From Bubalus kerabau (taxonomy: Eukaryota > Chordata > Mammalia > Artiodactyla > Bovidae), in NCBI RefSeq assembly GCF_029407905.1, contig NC_073624.1, forward strand, positions 2,492,501 through 2,556,500: 64,000 nucleotides of DNA. Reading direction: 5' to 3'. The notes under the pieces are model-generated. The model was not told the DNA's origin, did no database searches, and worked only from the letters and a program-made list of their open reading frames with translations. The position numbers were made by a program, and so were the translations under genes. Each line of letters begins with the position of its first letter. The first letter of the stretch is position 1. Shown here piece by piece: positions 43,554 through 54,329 of this stretch.

Positions 43554-43899
43554 ACATGTTCACAGATGGGTGGTGGCATTGGTTCGGCATCTCCAAAGTG
43601 TCAGGCTTTCCCCTCCAGGCCTCAAGGTGGTGACTGCTGCTCCAGCCATCACACCTGTAATCCAGTAGGAACAAGAGAGACGTGATGGGACTAAGACACT
43701 TCCTAGAATCTCTCACGGCATCTGTTTGCCTTTCATTGACCAGATGTGTCACAAGATCACCCTTAACTGCAAAGGGAAACAGGAAGTATAGTTATTCTAG
43801 ATGACACATTGCTCCCCCAACACCAAAGTTATTTTAGTAAGAAAGAACAGGACAATGGCAAATAGCAGCTTCTCCCACAACTGGTGGGACATATTCAAT

Positions 43900-44260
43900 T
43901 AGATTCTAAATATAATTCATTGGTAAAGAGAAAATATATATACATATACACATATTCTCCTTGCTAGGGTTGATTATATAGTCTTAAATATCTGTTTCTA
44001 AATGATAAATTCTAGGGCTTTCTGGAACTTTTTAATGAGAGGTTCCTTGAGAAAACTAATTCTGCATTTCCCTCCTAGGGCTTTGTATTGAATTGCATGA
44101 TCAAGTATCTCCATGTAGGACTTTTCCTCAAAGTATAAATGGTTTATTGACAGAGAGAAACACCCTTAACTTGTCTGGGTTGTAAAATATCTGCTTCATT
44201 CCAAGGCTGCCAAATGCCGAAGTGCAGGCACGTTTTTCCCAGACAGGAGCACAGAGTTAG
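43900..44260. promoter_or_regulatory. AT-rich candidate conserved patch
   Basis: Non-repetitive AT-rich block in GC-rich DNA, with TTCAATTAGATTC, TATAATTCATTGG, TTTTTAATGAGAGG, GAATTGCATGATCAAG, ATAAATGGTTTATTGAC. Homeodomain-like cores are frequent. Inference only. Confidence 0.22.
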
Positions 44261-44879
44261 AGGAGACGGTCGGATGAGGATGTGATTAACACTGTGGCCA
44301 CAGACCCCATGAGAACAGGTGGTCCCGGCGATGATCTGGACCTTTTACCAGAAACCTCTCTGCCAACAGAGGCACTCTGCAAATCGCCTGTTTACGGAAG
44401 CAGCTTCTGCAGCTGCTCAGCACTCTCCTGGACGGCAGGCGCCTTGGGGTGTGCTTGAGGAGGACAGGGACATCCTCGGGACAAGAGGCAGGATGAGTGT
44501 CTCCAGGGAGCCAGCATCTGAACCTGCAGAGGGCTGGCGACTTCAGGGTTACTGGGAGGGCTTGGTCCTGTTGGTCTGAGGGGTCTTGGTGAGGAGGCTG
44601 GAGGAGGCTGGGAGAGGCGAGGGGATGGCGTACGGCCCCACTGGGGCCCAGGGCATTTCTGGGACCATGGTCTGTAAGGCTGGGCGGTCGGCAGGCCTGA
44701 TGGGCTGGGAGTCCCACGAGAAGGGGCTGTGGACATGTCTCTGGGCTTGGTGGGCTCAGCCCAGTGGGAGAGCGGGATGAGGTGGGGAAGAGAGTTGAGG
44801 AGGACACAGCATGGCCCCATTGGAGACCTAGAGGTCTTTGACTAGATCAATGGGGACAGAGAGGCAGGGAGAGCTCCTT

Positions 44880-45010
44880 GAAGGTAGAATCTGCAAAAAT
44901 GAAGCCCCTGCTGATGCTGTTCACAAGTTAATAGATGCATCAGAGACGCTTTCCAAAGGCTCCAGCCTTGGCAGCTTCTTAAGGGATAATCCCATCAATT
45001 AAAATAGGAA
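44880..45010. promoter_or_regulatory. Candidate conserved patch with K50 homeodomain-like palindrome
   Basis: GGGATAATCCC at 44983-44993 is palindromic around its centre and contains TAATCC, the OTX/PITX-type core. CCATCAATTAAAATAGG follows and AAGTTAATAGATGCATC precedes. Inference only. Confidence 0.28.
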
Positions 45011-46309
45011 CACAGCTGAACGGTGGGATCGGGGAGGGGAGACATCCAGTGGGCAATTTACTGCAAGAGACCTCCAAGTAGGACGATTGGGGAAAGGGTG
45101 TGATTTGAGGGTCCCCAGTGAACAGGGGGCAGCTGAGGCTCCTCGGCAACAGCATGGGATGCTTACCAGGGAGAGAGGCGCGAGTGAAAAGCCCAGGACT
45201 CGGCCAGACCCGGAAAGAGTCCACGGGGCGTTGAGGGACTCACAGAGGCAGGTGCCTACCAGAGGAGGGGCCGGGGAGGGCAGCCGGCCGGCAGGCCCAC
45301 TGTGACCAGGCACCGGGGCCCTGCTCCTCTCTCCCTGAACCGTCTGGGCCTCCCCTCCGTCGTTTCTGTGGAGCAGAGATTCTGGAGCTGTCATTTTCCT
45401 AAACAACTTCCAGTTCACATTAAAAACACAAAAATGCACAAAGTCTAGTTTCCATTTTTGCAAAAAGGACACTCTTGAGAGTGCAAGCTTTGCTGGGAAA
45501 AAACATGACTTACAATTGACAAGTATCATCCGAGATGCTAAAACCATGGGCTCAGTTAAAGGCTGATGGAAATCCTGAGTGTCCACCCTTCCGGACGGTG
45601 CTCATGAGGGCCCAGCAGGAGCAGAGGCCCGCAGCCTGTCCCTGGCATCCCCCCGCCCCACAGCCGCAGCACCCACCCCGCTCTCTCCACTTCTGCTGCC
45701 TGACCACAACCAGCCCTCTCTCTGAAGCTGATGAATGTCAAGTGTGGGGCTCACGAAGCCTCGGGGCCTAGAAGTTCCTGTCCCTAGGTGGTAGCAGGTC
45801 TGTGAGCAGCTGGGTGGGCTCCCTGCTGGGCCCTGGGCCGCCTCCCTACCAGCTGCAGTTTAGATGTTGAAAGGAAAAGGCGTGTGAGCCCTGTGATTAA
45901 GGGAAGGATGCCTAGGGCTGTGGAGGTGCAGAGCGAGGACTCGACCCTGTCCAGGACACAGCATGGCCTCTCAGGGGATTCGTGGAGAAGCCAGTCTTGA
46001 AAATGAAGCAGGTGAGTCCCATCCCCAAGCTGGTCCTCAATACCAAAGCCCTGATGGATTTGGAAGAGGGGTCCCAGCAAATCAAATGGAAACTGAAGCA
46101 GAGACTGACCCCATTCCTCCTCCAAGACCCAGTCTGGGCATCATGTCTCCAGGAAGCCCCTGTGGGGACCCCAGGCTGGGCAGACCCCAGGGAGTCCCCA
46201 GCACTTCCTCAGGTGCTCACAGCACCCCCACCCGCAGTCTGGGTTAGCACCCACTTCCGTCTTGACAAGGTTTAGCGGACCACCGTTCTGCGTTAGAATC
46301 ACAGACAAA

Positions 46310-46489
46310 GGGTTTCAATGGCTTCAACCCTTTATTAAGGTATGACTGGCGTACAAAACAGTTCATCTTTTACGTGCAGGACCCATGGAATCTGGAGATA
46401 ACTGTGCATCCTGAAGCCATCACCACGCTCCATGCTGCAAGCACGGTCGTCACCTCCTAAATTTTCCTGCTGCCTTGTTTATTATGCTC

Positions 46490-46535
<46 letters not shown>

Positions 46536-46990
46536 ACGTAAGATCTGTGTTCTTAGCGAAATTTTAAGTTAATGAAACAGCATATTACCTACAAACACCA
46601 GGTTCTGTAGTCCATCCCCAATTCCCAGAATTCACTCGTCTTGCACAACTGAAATTTCTCTTTTACCAGCACCTTCTGGTTCCCCTCCCCCCAACCCCTA
46701 CCCTTGCTCAGCCCCCACCCCCACCGTTCTGCACTCTGCCTCTGTGAGTCTGACCACTTTAGATTCCACACATAAGTGAGATCAGGCAGTATCTATTTCA
46801 CTCAGCATCAGGTCCTCCTCCAGGTTCATCCATGTTATAAAAAATGGCAGGACTTCCTTCTTTTCTATGGGCAAATAACATTCCTCTGCGTGTATATGTC
46901 ACATCTGCTTGGTCCACGTGTCCCTCTTTAGGCGTTTAGGTCACTTGCCTGTCTTGGCAGTGATCATGGTACTGCAGATATCTCTTCGAG
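46310..46990 (-). mobile_element. L1 3'/ORF2 fragment, antisense
   Basis: CCCTTTATTAAGGTATGACTGG, AGCCATCACCACGCTCC, TTTAGATTCCACACATAAG, TTCACTCAGCATCAGG, CCTCCAGGTTCATCCATG, GCAGATATCTCTTCGAGATC follow the inverse L1 order. Confidence 0.8.
46491..46530. repeat. (TG)7(AG)13 compound microsatellite
   Basis: Fourteen bases of TG followed directly by twenty-six of AG, located inside the L1 fragment. Confidence 0.95.
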
Positions 46991-47259
46991 ATCCAGGCTT
47001 CAATTATTGATGGTTAATGACCATCTTATGACTTTAAAGAAAAGCAAAGCCTTTGGGAGTGAGGCAGGCAGATAATCCGTGCTCCCTAACAGGAGGCAGA
47101 GCACAAGGAAGGGTCCAGGTCTCACACTTGGGTTTCCCTTCACAGCCATGACCTCCGGGAGGCAGGTCCTGCCTCTGTCTCTGAGCCTTGGTGCCTGGAG
47201 AGTACCCGGTGTCCTGCAGGAGCTCATCACACAATTGGCCACAGGTCAGTGGGTGACTG

Positions 47260-47475
47260 GGGCTTCCTATGTGGCTCAAGTGGTAAAGAGTCCGCCTGCC
47301 AATGCAGGAGATGACAGGCGACTCAGGTTCGATAACTGGGTTAAGAAGATCCCCTGGAAGAGGAAATAGCAGCCCACTCCAGTATCCTCGCCTGGGAAAT
47401 CCCATGGACAGAGGAGCCTGGCGGGCTACAGTCCATGGGGTCACAAAAAGTCAGACACAGCTGAACAACTGAGAA
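47260..47475 (+). mobile_element. Bov-tA SINE
   Basis: GGGGCTTCCTATGTGGCTC, GGTTCGATAACTGGGTTAAG, AGCAGCCCACTCCAGTATC, GGCGGGCTACAGTCCATGG, AGTCAGACACAGCTGAAC. Confidence 0.94.
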
Positions 47476-49584
47476 TGCACGTACGATGGATGACTGAGCG
47501 GGACCTCGGCTCCTCTGTCTGGCGAGAGGGATGGGCATGTCTGTGGGTGCACAGAGTGCAGAAATGGAAGTGGTCTGGGAGTCCCTTCAGCTCCGCTGGT
47601 GGTGGTCCTGAAAGCCCCTGCTCTGAGGGTTCCCCTGAGGGGAGCAGGAGAAAGTGGACCAGCTCATGGGATGGGGAGGCAGTCTCAGCCTTGTGATCAG
47701 ACATCCTTCTCTGCACCAGCCTTGAAGACAAACGACCCTCCCAGCCTCCAGTGCCATTTGCAGGAGGCGTGTTGGCAGCAGGAAGTTAAAATAGACCACA
47801 TTACAAGCAGGGAGTTTCTGAGCCATCGTATGTCCCAAGGCTAGCACTAGTCTGAGTCTGGGAGTATTTCATGCTTACATCAGCCCGTCAACCACAACAT
47901 AGCCATGGGAACAAGGTGGGCAGCAAACCCCATGGGACCAATAGCAATTAGTCTCACGGAGGAAAGGGGTCTCCTGCCTGTCTGCTATTACACCCCCAGT
48001 TCACCCGGAGGCCTACCCCCCCGGTAAGTTTCCAGCACCGAGGACCTTGGCCTCAAGATTCGGAGAAATTATTCATATAAGCTAATCAGGGGTGAAAGCA
48101 CCTTCCGCCTAACACTCTTTGCTGGAGTCGCAGAGCACAGGGCTGTTCCTGGGGGCACCGGGGTCAGGGTAGAAACGGAAGTTGTCCCAAGTGACCTCTG
48201 GGGGGCGGGACCTCGGTGTCCTGGGGCAGAGTGTGGGTTCCCAGCACCTGGCAGTTGTCCTGCCCATGTTGTACTCAGGGATGAGGTCACGTCCATGGGC
48301 TCAGCAGCCCGTGGGCCCCTCTTTGATGGGCCCCGAGGACAGCTCCTGGTGGGACCGGCCGGGCTCCTCCAGGTCATCATCAGGGCTGCGAGAGGTGCTG
48401 AGGCCTCCAGCAGATGTGACAGGGGAGAGGGCAGCAGGCCTGGGGCCCATCTATCACCTGCCGCCAGGGACCTCCTAACTCGGGGGTCAAGGGAGCCACT
48501 CCACCCCCCCCTCGGGCTCCACCCACCCAGGCATGGGCTCCGGCATAGAAACAACGCACCTGGGTCCCAGGATGATAAGCAAATGGTGTTTGCATCTTCC
48601 CCTAATTTCTCAAATAATGTCTATTTTTCATTATAAAGATAATGCATTTTTAGGATAAAAAACAGAAATGTACAAAAAGTCCAAATGAGAGCTCACGTCT
48701 CGCCCAGCACCTGCTCCGGCCCAGGGAGGGACCAGGGGCCCTGGGGGAATCCGCCTGGGCATCTCTGCCCCAGTGCTCCTGACCCAGGGCCCATCCTGGG
48801 CGTTGCGGAGAGCTGACCACGACGGTGGTCTCTACCCACTGCTCCAGGAGCAGCTCCCCAGGCGTGACCCTTGGAATGTCTCCAGATGCTGCAGAAAGTT
48901 CCCTGGGGGCCTGGGCTCCTTTAGGATCCAGCAGACAGAGGGGAGGCCTCTGCAAGAACAAGAGAGGCGACCTGGAGCCGATGTGGCCCCGACCCCCCAG
49001 GACGAGCTGTAGTGAGATGGCCAAGGGCCCAGGGCGGGGCAGGTGACCGTGGAGGGCCTGGCCGAGCAGGCACATAGGGACCCCAGGGCAGGGCCTCCCA
49101 GGCAAGCTCCCACAGCCCCGCACCTACTCCAGAGGCCGGAGCCCGGGACCCCTGCCCCCGTGCTGGCCTCCAGCCTGGATGAGGACTCAGCAGAGGCCAG
49201 AGGGTGAAGCTGACCCACAGGCGCAAGCAAAGAGGATGGCCCTTGAGGACAGCGCAGCCCCCGGCCCAGCCCCAGGCCCCAGGAGCTGCTGCTTGATCCT
49301 GGACTTGGACCCTGCCAAATCACCCCCTCCTGAGCTGACAGCCACTTTCTGTCCCCAACAACCAACCAGGCCTGGCCTGAGAGGGTCTCCTCCGAGGGGA
49401 GGGGCCGGCCATCAGGGATGCTGGCTGGGTTCCGCTACCCGCGCCCCCACCATGCTGCCCCCACCAATGGAAGTGGATGCAGAGTTGAAGGAAAGCTAAC
49501 GGGACAGATTTCGGAAGCAGATGGCCCGAACGGTTTGGATCCTGCCGTTCAGCAGGCTGATGCAACATGAAAACGCACCAACTA

Positions 49585-49620
49585 GCAGGGCTTAATTAGC
49601 AAATTAATGAGAAGTCAGCA
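49585..49620. promoter_or_regulatory. Paired homeodomain-like motif cluster
   Basis: CTTAATTAGCAAATTAATGA at 49591-49610 carries TTAATTA and ATTAAT cores about 10 bp apart, one helical turn, in otherwise GC-rich DNA. Confidence 0.25.
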
Positions 49621-49969
49621 TCTGGTGACATTCGGAGGAAGGGCGGCCTCTGGAGCTGGTGGAGCTGGCCCTGGCCCTGCAGGGCTCCCTCTAGGCTGCG
49701 TGACCTTGGGGGAGCCCCTCACCTTGGAGGACAGGCCAGAGGGGAACAGCACCTATGATCACAGCAAGCATGACACGAAAGGGTGGGAGCCACGCGGGCA
49801 AGGTACCCGAGCGCAAGAACAACAGACATCAGCGTTGTCAACAGCATCATTCATATCGACCTGCAGTGATCGAAGGAGCCCCAGACAGAGGGCGCTGCCA
49901 GGAACCCACAGTTCCCCCCGCCCCCGGGTCTGTTGGCATCGTAGCCAGGCTGGCTGTTGGGGGGGGTCA

Positions 49970-50060
49970 GTGCATTTGACGTCAGCATTTAATTTTTGGA
50001 AATCATGGCACTGACTTGAAGTAAATGAATATTGTAGGGTTTGACAGTGTTTTCAGACAG
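49970..50060. promoter_or_regulatory. Candidate patch with a perfect CRE
   Basis: TGACGTCA at 49977-49984 is a perfect CREB/ATF palindrome, followed by GCATTTAATTTTTGG and AAGTAAATGAATATTG. Inference only. Confidence 0.25.
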
Positions 50061-50364
50061 CAGGACAGCAGCGGTCCCCTGGGAGGACGCTGATGGTTTT
50101 CTCGCAGAAGAGCCTCCTCCCGCCAGAGGCAGCACCAGGGCAGTCAGACGATCCGGACGGACGGACGGCCCAGAGCCAGGCACCATCCCGGGGAGCCGGA
50201 GCCTGGGGTGGAGGGGGGACACGCTGTTCACCATCTCCAACCCCCCTTCGACCGCAGCCACGATTCACGTGTGGCATCACAGAACCAGGTGGCACAGTTC
50301 ATGTGGTACCAGGTGGCATCCCTGAACCGTCACCGCTGCCCTACGAGGCGCTGGACCCGTGTCT

Positions 50365-50688
50365 CAGGCTTGCTGTAACAAGCCACACAGACGCACAGCT
50401 TAAACAACAAAAACGCATGTTCTTGTGACTCTGGAGGCAGGAGGCCAAGGGCTCAGCAGAGTTGGCTCCATCGAGGCCTTTCTCTTGGACTTGCAGACAG
50501 CCGTCTTCTCCCTGCCCTCACGTGGTCACGTGTCTGTGTCCCAATCTCCTCTGCTTATAAGGACACCAGCCCCATTGGACCTCATTTTAACATAGACCTG
50601 TCTCCAAACATAGTCACATCTGAGGTCCTTGGGGTTGGGGGTCCACCATGGGAATTTGGGGGTTGACACAGTTTACACCATAACCAGC
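50365..50688 (-). mobile_element. MaLR (MLT1-type) LTR, antisense
   Basis: TTGCTGTAACAAGCCACAC, CTTAAACAACAAAAACGC, AGCCGTCTTCTCCCTGCC, GCTTATAAGGACACCAGCC, CCAAACATAGTCACATCTG, CAGTTTACACCATAACC. Confidence 0.9.
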
Positions 50689-52419
50689 GGTTTATGATCC
50701 CAAATTCACTGGGAAGGACACAGCACCGTCAAGCAGTCAGGTCCAAGACCCCCTCTCTAGTTAACCTTTGTCTGTCTGGGTCTCCTTGGCTGAAAAACCC
50801 ATTCATCCAGTGAACACTTGTGGAGCCCCTGTGATGGAGCGGACGTGGGCATCCCAACCCCTGCAGCTCATGTTCTCGGGAACATAACACTTCCCTTGGA
50901 TGGACAGCGGAATCCACCTGCATGAGGCCGTGGTTTGGACTGACTGCAGCCACACTGAGCCTGCCCTCATAAGGCAGGTCTAGTGCAGAAAGGGACTCAA
51001 CACGGCAACGCTAGTTTCTCGCATCTGTGAAGTCCACACGGCGGGGTGGCCTTCCCCATCTTTCACTGATGCCCTCAGAGCCCAAAGCCTGAGGAGGACT
51101 CACCCCTGGACTTCCAGCCACTCTGGGGGAGCCATCGCCCAAGGTTCTGCCCCTACCCAGGCTGCCCTGTCCTCTGCAAACTCGCCCAGGGTGTGAACGC
51201 TACAATCAGGAAGGGGCGAGAGTTGGATTGATGCCTGGTGGGTGACTGGAGTGGGTCTAAGCAGATGGCCACTGGAGAGGAGGGAAGGCCTCTGGGCCCA
51301 GGCACCCATGTCCAGAGCTGGGGGCGCTGTGTAGCCCAGCAAGGCAGGTGGAGAAAGGAGAGCGTGGTGTGTGTCGGGGGAGAAGGAGGTGTCGGGGGAG
51401 GGGCTTCAGGAAGCCCCTCCCAGTGAGCGCAGAGCCCGTTCCTGCGAACGTCTTTCTCTGGAGCTCAGCCCTCCCCAGCTTCGGGGTGATGCTCTTGTCC
51501 CCTTCTGTCTCTATCTTTTTAAATGGGCATTCAATGCCTTATCAACAGACCTTTTAACTTCCTTGAGACCAAGGAGATAAACATCCAAGGTCACAACTAA
51601 AGCCCTGGATCTGACCTCTACATGTCACCTCCTCCCCACCCCACTTCTCTGCAGGACGAGCCCCTAAGCCTGCCTTCTGCAGTATCACAGACATCATGAC
51701 CTCAGAGGTGGCCCCAGCATTTTGGTGACGATAAAGCCCTTGGCAAACATGAACTGTTATTGCTATATTCCTTCCCTTGGTGCAGAAAAGAAGCTTGTAG
51801 GAACCATATGAAATGTTGAAACAAATTAAGTTTTCGTCTGCCCCCTGACATGGGACCAAGTATAATTGAATTTCCGAACTTCCACTAGCTTCTTTGAGTA
51901 GTAGGAATATCTAAGGTCCTTTTGAGTCCCTTTTTTATTTTGGAAACATTTGAACCATAGTTCTTTAAGTTTATAGAGGGATCCTCAAGATAAAACCTCA
52001 CAGGCATTAACCTGACTGGCCTTAATGATGAGTCCTGAGGGTTACCCTGGGACAGTCAGCCCTGGAGGAGAGAGTTTTCTGGAGAGTCACCTGGACGTCA
52101 GGAGGTGGGGCTGACCTGAGAAATGCCTGGACTGGGGACAGAAGACCCTGGGCTCCTGTGACTCCCCATGTCAGTGTCCCAGAGGGCTGTCTGCAAACCT
52201 GCTGAGACCAAGAGGGTAGGAGACCTGGTCTCCCAGACTCTGGAACATTCCAGATCCTGGCCTGGATGGTCAAAGATGGAGTGGGGGATGGGCTTCAAGC
52301 CAGGAAAGCTTGGAGATGCAGGGCTGCCCACCCCACCCTCAACTGCCTCCCTATGGGAATGGTGATCAGGCCCCTGCTTCAAGGACCCTCAAAGCCACAT
52401 TTACAATCTGTCCAAGAGA
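50689..52419. other. Unique sequence, no gene seen
   Basis: 50795-50900 (CATTCATCCAGTGAACACTT, GGAGCCCCTGTGATGG) may be an L2/MIR3-like remnant. 51840-51980 is an AT-rich patch. No supported gene. Confidence 0.45.
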
Positions 52420-52622
52420 GAGCCCTGATGGCTCAGATGCTACAGAATCTGCTTGTACCACAGGAGATCCAGGTTCGATCCCTGAGTCAGGAAGACCCCC
52501 ATGGAAAAGGGAGTGGCTACCCACTCCAGTGTATTTGCCTGGGAGAATCCCACGGATAGAGGAGCCTCACGGGCTTTAGTCCATGGGGTCGCAAAGAGTT
52601 GAACAGGGCTGAGAGACTAAAC
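52420..52622 (+). mobile_element. Bov-tA SINE
   Basis: GCCCTGATGGCTCAGATGC, GGTTCGATCCCTGAGTCAGG, GGCTACCCACTCCAGTG, AGTCCATGGGGTCGCAAAG. Confidence 0.92.
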
Positions 52623-53339
52623 ACTTCACTTTTTTCAAGAGAAACAAAATGACCAAGAACGCGGGGCTTGAAGAAGGTAGATCCGGGTCGTGTCCAGCCC
52701 CAATGGGATCAGTGTGGAGCCTTCCACCTGCAGAGCTAGAGGCAGTTGCCCCCAAGGCAGGCTCCCTCCTTCCTTCCTTTTATGGCCTGATTAGGATTTA
52801 AGCAAAAGTATTCGGAGAAAAACCCAGGAGGAGAAGCAGGCCCGGTGAGCCCCGCCACGGAGTGATTTAGAGCAGTTTTGCCGACTGAGCAAAACAGTCA
52901 GAGGAGACCAGCTGAGAGAGGGTGGTTGAGAAGTATTTTTTTTAAGTCACTTGGGCAAATGGTTTGTGCCCCTCAATGTGACTTATGTGGGGTTCGATAT
53001 TCCCCAACGGCCATTCTTCATTCGTGAACGGGAGGAGCGGGTTGGCGGGAGCTTAGAGATCTCACCGAGCCTTTTCACTATCGATTTTTTGGGACTGGTT
53101 GACGAATGGGGCCATTTGGCACCGGGATCCTAGGGAATCGGAGGAGATCTCAGGTCTGGTGTTGATACGGGAGCTGAAATGTGTGTTCCTGGCAGGGAGG
53201 TGGGGCAGACGAGTCCAAATACATCTTGTCTTCAGTACAGATAAAACTCCATCCCAGGAGGGCACTTTGCTCTACAACAAGCATATAACTCACGGTAACA
53301 TTTTAGAGAGGTTTTACCGTGGCATATTAGAAAACATGT
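52623..53339. other. Unique sequence with an unusual 60-codon frame
   Basis: No gene supported. Plus frame 52951-53133 (MGKWFVPLNVTY...) has balanced composition and retains CpGs, but I recognise no family and see no flanking gene signals. Confidence 0.35.
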
Positions 53340-53515
53340 CTGGGGTACGTCCCGGAGGTCACTGGTTAAGACTTCACCTTCCAGCCCAGGGAGGTGGGTT
53401 TGACCCCTGGGCAGGGAGCTCAGATCCCACATGCTTCATGGCCAAAAAACCAAAACATAAAACAATGGTTTTATGAAGCAACACTGTAACAAATTCGATA
53501 AAGATTTTAATAAAA
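53340..53515 (+). mobile_element. CHR-type tRNA-derived SINE
   Basis: CGGAGGTCACTGGTTAAGAC, GGGTTTGACCCCTGGGCAGG, GATCCCACATGCTTCATGGC, AAAAAACCAAAACATAAAAC, TAACAAATTCGATAAAG. Longer, with the full 3' part. Confidence 0.9.
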
Positions 53516-53534
53516 AGCTCATTGTATATATATA

Positions 53535-53962
53535 GTCTGTCTAGTCAAAGCTATGGTTTTTCCAGTAGTCATGTATGGATGTGAGAGTTGGACCATAAAG
53601 AAGGCTCAATGGAGAAGATTCTTGAGAGCCCCTTGGAGTGCAAGAACATCAAACCAGTTCATCCTAAAGGAAATCAATCCTGAATATTTATTAGAAGGAG
53701 CTGATGCTGAAGCTGAAGCTCCAATACTTTGGCCACCTGATGCAAAGAGCTGACTTATTAGAAAAGTCCCTGATGCTGGGAAAGATTGAAGGCAGGAGGA
53801 GAAGGGGGTGACAGAGGATGAGATAGTTGATGGCATCACTGACTCGATGGACATGAGTTTGAGCAAATTTCAGGAGATGGTGAAGGACAGGGAAGCCTGG
53901 TGAGCTTGTGGTCCATGGAGTCACAAAGAGCAGACACGGCTGAACAACTGAGCAACAACAAT
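53535..53962 (+). mobile_element. BovB 3' end with internal deletion
   Basis: GTCTAGTCAAAGCTATGG, GTGAGAGTTGGACCATAAAG, CCAATACTTTGGCCACC, CACGGCTGAACAACTGAGC. Between AAGAAGGCTCAA and TGGAGAAGATTC about 33 bp present in other copies (7390-7430) are missing. Confidence 0.92.
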
Positions 53963-53968
53963 ACACAT

Positions 53969-54100
53969 GCTGCTGCAGCTGCTGCTAAGTCGCATCAGTC
54001 GTGTCCGACTCTGTGCGACCCCATAGATGGCAGCCCACCAGGCTCCCCCATCCCTGGGATTCTCCAGGCAAGAACCCTGGAGTCGCCATTTCCTTCTCCA
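53969..54100 (-). mobile_element. Bov-A SINE, antisense
   Basis: Starts with (GCT)n, the complement of the GCA tail seen at 42841, then AAGTCGCATCAGTCGTGTCC, GACCCCATAGATGGCAGCC, CCATTTCCTTCTCCA. Confidence 0.92.
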
Positions 54101-54107
54101 ATAACTA

Positions 54108-54111
<4 letters not shown>

Positions 54112-54152
<41 letters not shown>
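54112..54152. repeat. (TA)20 microsatellite
   Basis: Forty-one uninterrupted bases of TA at the end of the Bov-A element. Likely polymorphic. Confidence 0.96.
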
Positions 54153-54156
<4 letters not shown>

Positions 54157-54329
54157 TTGGTCTTTGTCATGGGTTCCAGACAGAGCTTCTAAAACCCTTG
54201 CAGTGTCTTGAGTGATAGGGGCATCTTTTGTTTTTCATAAGAAACCTCTCTGTATCACCCCTGAGTTGATGCTAACAGGATGACTCAGGTGGGGCCCCCT
54301 TGATAGTATGAAGATGGGGCTGATTAATG

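Larger units (their letters stand above)
43554..46309. other. Unique sequence; two candidate regulatory patches
   Basis: No gene supported. 45960-46017 is an open stretch ending in a consensus-like donor CAG|GTGAGT, but no acceptor or family match supports an exon. 45370-45545 is another AT-rich patch. Confidence 0.45.
47476..50364. other. GC-rich unique sequence; possible decayed coding fragment and regulatory patches
   Basis: No gene I can name. 48112-48420 (minus) contains protein-like text interrupted by a stop. 49585-49615 and 49970-50060 are motif-rich patches. Other frames are GC-rich chance frames. Confidence 0.4.
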
